Source of the DNA: Candidatus Zipacnadia bacterium
GTDB taxonomy: Bacteria > Armatimonadota > Zipacnadia > Zipacnadales > UBA5352
Length of the DNA: 38,805 bases
NCBI GenBank assembly: GCA_029820945.1
Contig: JALGUJ010000033.1
Coordinates: 1-38,805, forward strand
Direction: 5' to 3'
Part shown: piece by piece, positions 1 to 7,576 of the stretch
How the letters are laid out: each line of letters opens with the position of its first letter
Position numbering within the stretch: the stretch's first letter is position 1
The notes under the pieces: generated by a model
Seen by the model: only the letters and a program-made list of their open reading frames with translations
Told to the model about the DNA's origin: nothing
The model's database searches: none
Position numbers and translations under genes: made by a program

Positions 1-24
1 GCTCGCGTTCACCTGGTGCCTCGT

Positions 25-57
25 CCGCCGGCCTCCGAGGGCTCAGGAGGCCGGTGG
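25..57. terminator. GC-rich hairpin near the left edge
   Basis: The arms CCGGCCTCC (28-36) and GGAGGCCGG (46-54) pair perfectly over 9 bp with a 9-nt loop, and the stem extends outward to 25-57 with one G-T pair. No T run follows, so it is not a textbook intrinsic terminator. It could end a gene lying to the left of the window. Confidence 0.35.
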
Positions 58-295
58 CCCCGCGCCGACCACCGACATCACAAGCGTCGGACTTCGGCTT
101 CATAGGGGCTCGCGCCGCCAGCAGACTTGGGGTTGTGGCGGAGAATCTTGTGGGTCCATCACTGCCACGAAGAGCACGCCACGGATGAGATGGCTCAGCC
201 ATGCTCCCGGCACCTTCCATGGTCGTCTCCTCTACGACCATCGCGCACTCCCTGGGCGCCTAGCATAGCCTTTCACGAGAGTCGAGTCAAGGGAT
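58..295. other. Intergenic stretch without a recognisable gene
   Basis: I see no coding region with a plausible ribosome binding site and no known RNA family here. Short open frames exist on both strands but have arbitrary, arginine-rich compositions typical of out-of-frame reading in GC-rich DNA. Confidence 0.5.
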
Positions 296-309
296 TCTCA
301 AGATTGAGA
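296..309. promoter_or_regulatory. Palindrome upstream of the regulator promoter, possible operator
   Basis: TCTCAA-GA-TTGAGA is a perfect 6-bp inverted repeat with a 2-bp centre. It lies about 47 bp upstream of the -35 box of the promoter serving the SorC-type gene. An AT-rich palindrome in such GC-rich DNA stands out. SorC-family regulators often bind imperfect palindromes near their own genes, so autoregulation is plausible but inferred. Confidence 0.4.
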
Positions 310-355
310 TTCAATTCCCGGACCCAGTATTGCGGCAGGATGCTTTATCGCAGTC

Positions 356-384
356 TTGACACGGATCGCACAGAGGGCTAGAAT
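356..384 (+). promoter_or_regulatory. Sigma70-type promoter for the SorC-family regulator
   Basis: A perfect TTGACA (-35, 356-361) is separated by exactly 17 bp from TAGAAT (-10, 379-384), one mismatch from TATAAT. Transcription would start near position 391, leaving a leader of about 70 nt before the AGGAGG ribosome binding site (445-450) and the ATG at 459. Confidence 0.7.
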
Positions 385-458
385 GGGTCATATCACCGAG
401 ATCGGGGTCAGGCAGGGGCCCTGCCGGGCCTATCGTCGCAGCACAGGAGGAGCACACG

Positions 459-1778
459 ATGCACGAGGGTGAAGCCCTGCTCGGGTATGGTCCGACGCTC
501 GACGATCAGCAGGCCCAGGAGCTGGTGGACGCTTACCGCGTCGCGTGGTACCATGCGCTGGGCCTCGAGGCCGACGACATCGCTCAGCAGTTGGAGACCA
601 GTCGCGCCACCGTCTACCGCCTGCTCAAGGAGGCGGAGAGGAACCGCCTGCTGGACAGCCGACCTCGCGTGGCGCTCCCCACCGGGCCGGGAGCCGCGCT
701 GCTTCTTCAGGAGGTCGAGCGCACCGACCTCGGCGAGCGGGTCAGAGAGGCCTTTGCCGAGCGCTTGGGTGCGGAGGCGGCGCCCTTCGAGGTGCTGGTC
801 GCGCCGTCCGTGGGCGTGCCACAGCAGGATCCAGAGGAGCGGCGCCGGGAGATGAGTCGCCGCGTCGGGCGTGTTGCGGCCCGGCGCGTGATGCGCGGGA
901 TACTCCACAACGGCGCACGCATCATCGGGATCAACTGGGGCTTCCACTGCTGGCGCCTGAGCCACGCCCTGCCGGGCGACCTCTTCAACCGCATCCCCGA
1001 GAGCCATGCGGCGGACATCAGGTTCTTCCCGCTCGCCGGGTCGATCGGCGTGCTGGATGAGCACCGGGAGCATCTCATCCAGGAGACCAGCGCCAACGCC
1101 AACGCCGTCCGCTGCGTCGAGAACCTCAATCAGTACGCCGTACGCCCCGACCGAACACCCGCCCGGGGGAAGGAGGCCGACAACCCGCCCATCCCCGTGC
1201 CGCTGGAGCTCACGCAGCCATGTGTCATCCCCCTCGAGGAGGGGCCCGAGAGCGTGCCCCCAGATACATACCTCCAGCACGTGTGGCGTTTCATCGCCTC
1301 GGACAAGTCGGTGCAGGCGATCTTCGGCAGGCAGTGGGCCCTGGCAAGGCTGAGCGGTGAGGAGGTGCCGACAGAGCCCGAAGGTGGCACGCTGCTGCAG
1401 CGCGCGCATGCCCTGATCACCGGCCTTAGCACCGTCGACTACTCGCGCGCCGTGCGCATCGGCGCGATCGAGCAGGAGTTCGTGGAGAGGGCCCGCGCCG
1501 CCAATGCGGTGGGCGACCTGTCGGCACACTACTTCTGCCACCTGAGGGACTATCCTGAGTGTCGCGAGGATCTGCGCAATGTCAACCTGCGTGTGCTGGC
1601 CCCGACGCTGGAGGACTACGTGGCCTGCACCAGGCGCGCCCGGCAGTTGGGCAGGGGGCTCGGCACCGTGCTGCTGGCCAGTCAGGCGCGCAAGGCGGAG
1701 GCCGTGGAGGCGGCCGTCAGCCACGGTGCGGTCAACATCTTCGTCTGCGACGAGGAGCTGGCCCGCGCGCTGATATAG
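459..1778 (+). CDS. SorC/DeoR-type sugar-responsive transcriptional regulator
   Basis: The product has 439 residues. A helix-turn-helix sits at about residues 38-60 (DIAQQLETSRATVYRLLKEA). The rest fits the SorC sugar-phosphate-binding domain, including a GINWG segment near residue 160 that resembles the family's G-I-G motif, and a C-terminal stretch in which the effector region typically ends with a conserved glycine-rich turn. Family members are usually about 310-330 aa, so this one carries roughly 100 extra residues, mostly between 210 and 330. The ATG has AGGAGG 8 nt upstream and a near-consensus promoter at 356-384. The gene stands alone, 434 bp before a GH17-like lipoprotein gene, which it might control in response to a phosphorylated sugar. 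The family call is fairly secure; the ligand is unknown. Confidence 0.75.
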   Translation: MHEGEALLGYGPTLDDQQAQELVDAYRVAWYHALGLEADDIAQQLETSRATVYRLLKEAERNRLLDSRPRVALPTGPGAALLLQEVERTDLGERVREAFAERLGAEAAPFEVLVAPSVGVPQQDPEERRREMSRRVGRVAARRVMRGILHNGARIIGINWGFHCWRLSHALPGDLFNRIPESHAADIRFFPLAGSIGVLDEHREHLIQETSANANAVRCVENLNQYAVRPDRTPARGKEADNPPIPVPLELTQPCVIPLEEGPESVPPDTYLQHVWRFIASDKSVQAIFGRQWALARLSGEEVPTEPEGGTLLQRAHALITGLSTVDYSRAVRIGAIEQEFVERARAANAVGDLSAHYFCHLRDYPECREDLRNVNLRVLAPTLEDYVACTRRARQLGRGLGTVLLASQARKAEAVEAAVSHGAVNIFVCDEELARALI

Positions 1779-2212
1779 CGCGCCAGGACGCGCCGCTGCT
1801 CGTCGAGGAATAGCCCCGCGCAACCACAGGGACCGACGGCACAGGCGCCCCGAATCCTGCACACGGCCGGGCAGGACCGGGCGCGTCCCACGGTGCGAAC
1901 TCCCCGGTTCCCCCCATCACCTACTCGCTCGCGCGCGGTGCAGTGCCCGAGATTCCTCGTGAGACCGCTAAGTTCACTCCATCCCCGGACCTCTATCCAA
2001 GTGACTGAGGCGAACGGTGCGCGCCGCGCGGGTCGCTGGATGAAGCGATCAGCCGGCAGGAGGCGGGAAGAATGCACTCGCGACTGCTGGACGGCACAGG
2101 GCCCGGGGCAACCCGCCGGGTACCACACGGTCGCGCCGGCCCTGCGTCTGACGCGTGAAGGGGCATCGTCCGCGTGCCTCGTTTCTCGTACCACACAGGG
2201 AGGTTGAATGGC
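1779..2212. other. 434-bp spacer with a possible structured leader
   Basis: No gene is supported here. The clearest element is CAGGGCC (2097-2103) pairing perfectly with GGCCCTG (2138-2144) around a GC-rich interior, about 70 nt before the next start codon. It could be a leader structure for the downstream lipoprotein gene. I compared it with c-di-GMP-I, ydaO and cobalamin riboswitch consensus elements as I remember them, and it does not match convincingly. Confidence 0.3.
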
Positions 2213-3487
2213 ATGTACCGCATGGCGTGGCTGAGCGCGGCGGCGATCGCGGTGGTCGGCTCGCTGCTTGCGGCCGGCTGCGGAGGTGGTGGTCCGGGGC
2301 AGGATCTGCAGTTCGGCCTCGTATCGCTGCGCGTCGTGCTCCCCTCGTCCGCCGCTCAGGTGATCCCCCGCAACGCCGCCGATCAGATCGCCGATGTCAC
2401 GGTTGAGGTCTCGGGGCCGGAGATGGACCCCACGACCTACTCGCTCGAGTGGGATCCGGGCGCGGGCGAGGCAACAGGGACTATCGAGGTGCCGCAGGGG
2501 ATTGACCGGGTATTCGATGTGACCGCGCTTGATGCCGACGGCGTCGAGCTCTTCGCCGGCCGCACGACTGCGGACGTGGAGGCCGGCGCGACGACCTCAG
2601 TGACGGTGCACCTGTGGCCGGTCAGTGCCCAGGTGACCGTTGACGTGGGGATCGAGAATCCGTACCCGGGCCTGGGGCGCCTCGACGGCCTGTGCTATGG
2701 CCCTTTTCGCGCGGGCCAGAGCCCGAATCAGGGGGTCTTCCCCTCGCAGGAAGAGGTCGAGGAGGATATGCAGATCCTCGCCGATCGGGTCCAGCGATTG
2801 CGCCTGTTCAGCTCCACGCACATCCACCGCGACATCCCCCGACTGGCCGGTGAGGCCGGGCTCGCCTGCTATGCCCAGGCCTGGCTGGACAACGTGGAGG
2901 AGACCAACCGGGAGGAGATCGACGCGCTGATCGCCATCGGCCAGGCCGGCGAGGCCGAGGCGCTGATCGTGGGGAGCGAGGTCCTGCTCCGCGGCGAGCT
3001 GTCGGCCGATCAGCTCATCGGATACATCGGCGAGGTGAGGGCTGCGGTGCCGGAGCTGCCGGTGACCTACAACGACACATTCCAGGTGCTGCTCGATAAC
3101 CCCAACGTGGTGGCCGCGTGCGACCTGGTGCTGGCGAACTTCTACCCGTTCTGGGAGGGCGTGCACATCGATAGGGCCATCGGCTACCTCTCCAGCCAGT
3201 ACGAGCGCATCACGGCCGCCTACCCCGGCAAGCAGGTCGTCATCGGCGAGACGGGCTGGCCGAGCGGGGGCGGCGATCACGCGCTTGCGGTCTCCGACCC
3301 GGTCAACCAGAGACGCTTCCTGACCGAGTTCGTCACCTGGGCTCGGTCCCGTGAGGTGGAGTACTTCTTCTTCGAGGCTTTCGACGAGCCGTGGAAAGCG
3401 TCGGTGGAAGGGTCGGTGGGTGCGCACTGGGGGATATGGGACGCCGACCGGGCGCCCAAGGCTGAGATTCTGCGAGTCTTCTTCTAA
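2213..3487 (+). CDS. GH17-like beta-1,3-glucanase lipoprotein
   Basis: The 424-residue product starts with a lipoprotein signal peptide: hydrophobic segment at 5-20 and lipobox LAAGC with the acylated Cys at 23, followed by a Gly-rich tether. Residues about 28-140 form a predicted beta-sandwich. From about 155 to the end the protein reads as a GH17-like (beta/alpha)8 barrel, opening with GLCYGPFR. The likely acid/base Glu is E256 in VGSEVLL (the family usually has GNEV), and the likely nucleophile is E346 in GETGWPS. The role would be cleavage or remodelling of beta-1,3-linked glucans at the cell surface. I chose the ATG at 2213 because GGGAGG lies 9-10 nt upstream and the signal peptide begins there; a GTG at 2174 is less likely. 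The next gene follows 16 nt later and shares its N-terminal domain. Confidence 0.8.
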   Translation: MYRMAWLSAAAIAVVGSLLAAGCGGGGPGQDLQFGLVSLRVVLPSSAAQVIPRNAADQIADVTVEVSGPEMDPTTYSLEWDPGAGEATGTIEVPQGIDRVFDVTALDADGVELFAGRTTADVEAGATTSVTVHLWPVSAQVTVDVGIENPYPGLGRLDGLCYGPFRAGQSPNQGVFPSQEEVEEDMQILADRVQRLRLFSSTHIHRDIPRLAGEAGLACYAQAWLDNVEETNREEIDALIAIGQAGEAEALIVGSEVLLRGELSADQLIGYIGEVRAAVPELPVTYNDTFQVLLDNPNVVAACDLVLANFYPFWEGVHIDRAIGYLSSQYERITAAYPGKQVVIGETGWPSGGGDHALAVSDPVNQRRFLTEFVTWARSREVEYFFFEAFDEPWKASVEGSVGAHWGIWDADRAPKAEILRVFF

Positions 3488-3503
3488 GCGGGAGGTGCCA
3501 CAG

Positions 3504-4319
3504 ATGCCAAGCCGGTTGCTGCTGATGCTCGGACTGGCGGCGGCAGTTGCCGTTGCCGGATGTGGTGGCGGAGGCGGGCCCACGGGGGGGCCCAGGGCCC
3601 CGGTGACGGTGCAAGCGGTCCTGTACCGGCCTTCGCCGCAGGGCGAGGTCACAACCGAGAGCGTCTCCGAGATCGCGCGCGTGGCCCTGACCGTCTCGGA
3701 TGGCTCCGGAACCCAGTCCGAATTCGACGACATCGTGGCGGAACTTACATACGACCCACAGACCTACACGGCGCAGGGCCAGGTCAAAGTACCCATCGGC
3801 GCAGGGCGCGTGTTCACGGTGGATGCTCTGCGCGCCGACGACCTGCTGCTCTACACCGGCACGGAGACGGTCGGCGTGTTCGGCCAGACGCTGGTGAACA
3901 TCACCCTCCGCCCACCGGGTGTGCCCCTGGACGTGATCTGCCCGATCCACGAGTTCGACGGCCCGCCGGAGATCGAGATCACGTCGGTGCCTGAGTACGG
4001 CGACGCGGGGGTGGCGCAGGGCTCGGTCCACAACGTGATACCGTGGGAGTGCGTCGTGGCAGTCTACATCAAAGTCGGATCGAGCTGGTGGACGAAGCCG
4101 TACTGGGACCGACCCATCACCACGATCGGGCCGGACGGCACCTGGACCTGCGACATCGTCACGGGCGGGGTCGATCAAACTGCCACAGAGGTGCGCGCGT
4201 ACCTGATCCGCGCCGGCTACTCGCCTCCGCTCGCCCCGCAGGAGGACCTGCCGCCGGACCCGCCGACGCAGGACGTGCTGGCCGTGGACAGCGTCACGCG
4301 AACTCCGCCTGAGGAGTAG
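3504..4319 (+). CDS. Lipoprotein paralogous to the N-terminal domain of the GH17-like protein
   Basis: The product has 271 residues, with signal peptide MPSRLLLMLGLAAAVAVAGC (Cys20 predicted lipidated) and a glycine tether. Residues about 30-140 resemble the beta domain of the preceding protein in layout: a variable start, then TYDPQTYTAQGQVKVPIGAGR against SLEWDPGAGEATGTIEVPQGIDR, ending in a T-V-x-V/I-x-L-x-P strand. The C-terminal part (about 145-245) is a second, Trp-rich beta domain (SSWWTKPYWDRP, GTWTCDI, then GGVDQ and AYLI). That looks like a carbohydrate-associated or Ig-like module, but I cannot name the family. No catalytic motif is visible. The ATG has GGGAGG about 9 nt upstream, and the 16-nt gap suggests co-transcription with the glucanase. 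A surface glucan-binding accessory role is inferred. Confidence 0.65.
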   Translation: MPSRLLLMLGLAAAVAVAGCGGGGGPTGGPRAPVTVQAVLYRPSPQGEVTTESVSEIARVALTVSDGSGTQSEFDDIVAELTYDPQTYTAQGQVKVPIGAGRVFTVDALRADDLLLYTGTETVGVFGQTLVNITLRPPGVPLDVICPIHEFDGPPEIEITSVPEYGDAGVAQGSVHNVIPWECVVAVYIKVGSSWWTKPYWDRPITTIGPDGTWTCDIVTGGVDQTATEVRAYLIRAGYSPPLAPQEDLPPDPPTQDVLAVDSVTRTPPEE

Positions 4320-4340
4320 AGGTTCGCGGCGGCCCGCGGG

Positions 4341-4361
4341 TGTCCGCTCGCGGAGCGGACA
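4341..4361 (+). terminator. Perfect 9-bp hairpin after the lipoprotein genes
   Basis: TGTCCGCTC (4341-4349) and GAGCGGACA (4353-4361) form a perfect 9-bp stem with a GCG loop, beginning 22 nt after the stop codon. No T tract follows. It probably protects the 3' end of the transcript or acts as a non-canonical terminator between the lipoprotein pair and the next operon. Confidence 0.5.
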
Positions 4362-4750
4362 AGGCGGCACGCCAACGCAGAGCCGAAAAGGCCGCTGAGG
4401 CGCCTAACCCGGGAGGCCGCCGCTTCCTCTCTACCTATCGAGTGCGACAGCGGCACGTGTCGGCCGATGACGGAGATGGAGGCGCAGGCGAGGGAGGCAT
4501 CGGGGCGCACGGACCGGGCGAACCGCCGGCTCGACCTGTGGCGCGGGGTTTACATGCGCAGCGGGTGCCCGCCTTCTCGTGCCGTGGCCTGAAGGCGGCG
4601 ATGGCGAGGGATCCGTCCATTTCGGGCCGCGATCAGCCGGATTCGGCGCGTCCCGAGCCGAGCGTGCAGCCGGCCCGATCGCCGGAAGGTCATCGCGCCG
4701 GCCGGGCGAAGTACGGTTGCGAGGGTCATAGTCGAGGGGAGTGACCTGGC
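4362..4750. other. Spacer upstream of the seven-gene operon
   Basis: About 390 bp with no supported gene. I could not find a clear -35/-10 pair; the AT-richest candidate -10, CATAGT (4727-4732), lacks a matching -35. The operon's promoter should lie here but may need an alternative sigma factor. The segment ends in GAGGGGAG, a usable ribosome binding site for the GTG at 4751. Confidence 0.35.
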
Positions 4751-5668
4751 GTGAGCGGCCAGCCGTGCCCGCCACGAATACCGCAAGCGGTGCGAGACGA
4801 GGCGGCGAAGCTCCTCAAGGTCTATCGACAGGCCAATGGAGCCAAACTCCAGCGGCTGTCAGACGACAGGCGTCGGAAGCTGCTGGCGAATGCCACGATG
4901 GGGGCGACTCTCCATCTGGCCGTCCGTAACCTGGCAGAAGCGGAGGAGAAACAACTCCGCGCGGATGAGTGGGATGAGTGGGCGGTGGGGGTGCTGTTCG
5001 AGTTCATCACGCAGGCTATCCTGGAGATGATACCAGAGGCCGGCGTGCAGACCGCCCAGCGGACGATCAGCCGCGGCGACGTAGTCGAAAAGGTCCACAA
5101 CGCCATCCGCCGGCAAGAGGGCGAGGCCGTCCGCCAGTGGCGGGAGCTTCCCCCCGGCGAACTGGAGAACTTGCCGGTCCGCATCGCCCAGTACGCGCGA
5201 GACACTGCCCGCAGGTGCATCGATCACAGCGATGGTGACGGTCGGCAGGTCGAGCCCTTTCCGGATGAACAGGACAGGTGCGCGCAGTCGGCTGTAGCCA
5301 GCGGGGGCGTCTGGGGTCAGATAGCCACCGGGCTGGACGCCGCGGAGCTCCGCCGCTTCGTCGAGCTGGTTGTCGGCCCGCAAGACGCGGACTTCATCAG
5401 CAAGTACCTCACCAAGACCTCGCGCAGCCGGACGAACGCCGAGACCGTGCGCTTCTCCCAACTCACGCACAAGGTGTTCGCCGCCTGGCTTGTCTGGAGG
5501 GTGCCACACCTGGTGCAGCACTCCCGGCCCAGCGCGGCCGAGCGCCACGCCCTCGATAGCCTCGTGCGTACGGCCCATTCCGTCCTTGGGGGTGGAGAAG
5601 CGACACCGGGCTTCAACAAGGCGAAGCGCAAGTTCATGAACCTGCTCGAGCAGGCCGTGAGTGATTGA
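4751..5668 (+). CDS. Unrecognised 305-aa protein, possible divergent sigma70-like factor
   Basis: I do not recognise this protein with confidence. It is soluble, helical and has no signal peptide. Residues about 108-160 contain ISRGDVVEKVHNAIRRQ, a variable linker with WRELPPGELENL, and then VRIAQYARDTARRCIDH. This order resembles ECF sigma region 2 (D-V-V-Q-E-x-F, then the WLYRIARNxxxDxxR helix). Near residues 215-245, FISKYLTKTSRSRTNAETVRFSQL could be a disrupted region-4 helix-turn-helix. The match is by eye and weak. The GTG start has GAGGGGAG upstream. It is the first gene of a same-strand run; the TPR protein two genes on carries a zinc anti-sigma-like motif, which makes a sigma-related role worth testing. 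Otherwise it is a hypothetical protein. Confidence 0.6.
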   Translation: MSGQPCPPRIPQAVRDEAAKLLKVYRQANGAKLQRLSDDRRRKLLANATMGATLHLAVRNLAEAEEKQLRADEWDEWAVGVLFEFITQAILEMIPEAGVQTAQRTISRGDVVEKVHNAIRRQEGEAVRQWRELPPGELENLPVRIAQYARDTARRCIDHSDGDGRQVEPFPDEQDRCAQSAVASGGVWGQIATGLDAAELRRFVELVVGPQDADFISKYLTKTSRSRTNAETVRFSQLTHKVFAAWLVWRVPHLVQHSRPSAAERHALDSLVRTAHSVLGGGEATPGFNKAKRKFMNLLEQAVSD

Positions 5669-5717
5669 GCCAGTGCGGCCCGGCGGCCTCGCGCCGAGTC
5701 GAGGAGTGGTACGTGCC

Positions 5718-7502
5718 ATGAGCTACGCCGGCAGGCTCAACATCGTGTCCATCGCCGCCGAGTGTGAGCCTTTCACAGGCCGCCGGGGGATCGGGCGTGT
5801 CGTGCGCAAGCTGGCGGAGGCGATGGCCAAGGCCGCGAGTTATAAGCATCATGGCGGGCCCGCATGCCTGCGGGTCATTATCCCGCGACATCAATCCGGC
5901 GACATCGACTACCACGCGTTCGAGCCTTACACCACCATCCAGGTCACCAGTGAGGCGTGGGGCGTGCAGGATGTGCAGGTATTCTGGGCCGAGGGTGGCC
6001 TGAGCAACCTCCAGTTCTTCGCGATTGACTGCGGCCCTGCATTCAACCTAGGGAGCGTGCCCGGCGCTCATCAGCAGATGGGCGGGCGCAGCATGGCGAT
6101 CAAGTACGCGTTCTTCTGCATGGCCTGCGTGAGGCTGATGCAGCAGTGGTGGGAGGACCCAGCGCAAACCGGCAAGACCTGGCCCATCGATGTCATCCAC
6201 CTGCACGACTGGCCGGCCGGTCTCGTCGCCGCTCTCATCGAGAAGGGGCATTCAGCCGCCGGCTGGTGGCCCATGTGGGACGACACGAAGATCTGGTGGA
6301 CCTGCCACGACTCCCCGGATGAGGGGGAGCAGGGCCACTTCGACAGCCGGTCGTGCGGCTGGAGCCCGCAGGAGTTCGCCAACCTCGTCGGGCTGCTGCC
6401 GAGGGCCGTCCAGCGCGCGTATCCGAACATCCTCCTCGACCCCGACACCTTCAGCTTCCAGGCCGCGGCCATCAACTATGCGTGGCGGGGCGGAAGGGGC
6501 TGCGGAATCAACGCCCTCTCGTCCACGCACGCCTACGACCTGGCCCACAGCGCCTGCGGCGGGAGGGCTCAGCGGCTTCTCGAGGGCGCGCCCGACGACC
6601 GTGTCCTGACGGGAATCCTCAACGGCATCGATCTCGACGAGTACCACCCCGGGAACCCGCGTTCGCCGGGGCCGCCCCTGACGCCTGAAGACGGCTCGGT
6701 CACGGTCATCGACCAGAAGCACAACCGCCAGCAGACGGGCCTCGCTGCGCTTCTGCGCGACCAGGTGCGCGGATTCGCGCCGGAGACGGCGGCTCGAGTG
6801 GGTGCTGAGTTCGACGTCGCCGACGATGACTTCCTGCTCGTGGCCCCCCACGCCATCACGGAGCAGGCGGGCCTCGATCTCTTCGCCCACGAGAGCGTGG
6901 CCGACGCTTTGCTTGACGCACATCCATCCCTCAAGGTCATCTTTGCCGGAGACGCCGGCGACTCGAATTCCCCGTGGGCGCGACCGGTGAGTGAGCTCGC
7001 GGACCGCCGGCCGGACCGCGTTCTCTACATTCAGTGCTCGGACGACGACCTCGACGACCTGGAATCGCTCCTGCTCACGTACGCCGACGCTCTGTTGATG
7101 CCCAGCCGCTGGGAGCCCTGCGGGGTCACGCAGATGGCGGCGATGCGCTACTGCTGCGTGCCGCTCGCGCACCGGACCGGCGGGCTGAAGGACACGATCA
7201 TCGATGTTCGCGACTGGCGCGGCAAGCAACTGGACCCCGAGGGCGCGACGGGCTTCCTCTTCGAAGTGGATCTCGCGTACGACCGCGGGAACCAGCAGTT
7301 GCAGCAGCAGTTCGACAGCAGGGCGCGCGAGGCGTTGCTCAAGCGTGCCGGGGACATGCTCGAGTGCTACGCGGCATATCGCGGCGGCAGTTCAGACCCG
7401 TGGCCCACGATGATGGACAACGCGTACACGTGGGCTTCGAGGAACCTCTCCTGGCAGGCGCGAGCGAGCGAGTACCTCAACCGCTTCCGCGCATGCCGGT
7501 AG
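5718..7502 (+). CDS. GT5 glycogen/starch synthase-like glycosyltransferase
   Basis: The 594-residue product follows the two-Rossmann GT-B plan of bacterial glycogen synthase (usually about 480 aa). The N-terminus LNIVSIAAECEPF matches the family start. HDWPAG (163-168) replaces HDWHAG. A GILNGID segment occurs near 297, and PSRWEPCGVTQ (462-472) keeps the catalytic-site Glu (E466), followed by RTGGLKDT (486-493). The KTGGL loop that contacts ADP-glucose is replaced by GRRGI (21-25), so the donor Lys is absent. Extra sequence at about 195-260 enlarges the N-domain. The ATG at 5718 fits the family N-terminus; a GTG at 5661 overlapping the previous stop is the alternative. No other glycogen genes are nearby, which suggests a repurposed transferase or glucan-binding protein within this operon. 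Confidence 0.8.
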   Translation: MSYAGRLNIVSIAAECEPFTGRRGIGRVVRKLAEAMAKAASYKHHGGPACLRVIIPRHQSGDIDYHAFEPYTTIQVTSEAWGVQDVQVFWAEGGLSNLQFFAIDCGPAFNLGSVPGAHQQMGGRSMAIKYAFFCMACVRLMQQWWEDPAQTGKTWPIDVIHLHDWPAGLVAALIEKGHSAAGWWPMWDDTKIWWTCHDSPDEGEQGHFDSRSCGWSPQEFANLVGLLPRAVQRAYPNILLDPDTFSFQAAAINYAWRGGRGCGINALSSTHAYDLAHSACGGRAQRLLEGAPDDRVLTGILNGIDLDEYHPGNPRSPGPPLTPEDGSVTVIDQKHNRQQTGLAALLRDQVRGFAPETAARVGAEFDVADDDFLLVAPHAITEQAGLDLFAHESVADALLDAHPSLKVIFAGDAGDSNSPWARPVSELADRRPDRVLYIQCSDDDLDDLESLLLTYADALLMPSRWEPCGVTQMAAMRYCCVPLAHRTGGLKDTIIDVRDWRGKQLDPEGATGFLFEVDLAYDRGNQQLQQQFDSRAREALLKRAGDMLECYAAYRGGSSDPWPTMMDNAYTWASRNLSWQARASEYLNRFRACR

Positions 7503-7576
7503 CCGGCGGAGCCGAGGGGAATTGGGCGAGCGCCCGCGCGCAGGCAGCTCAGGAAACAACTGGGAGGACGGTTCTC

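Noticed and set aside
408..1862. A 484-codon open frame antisense to the SorC-type regulator
   Set aside because: The opposite strand has a promoter, an AGGAGG site and a recognisable family; this frame has none of these.
2088..2160. Possible c-di-GMP-I riboswitch, because of a CACAGGGC element
   Set aside because: Only a short piece matches; the second conserved half and the tetraloop-receptor elements are not visible.
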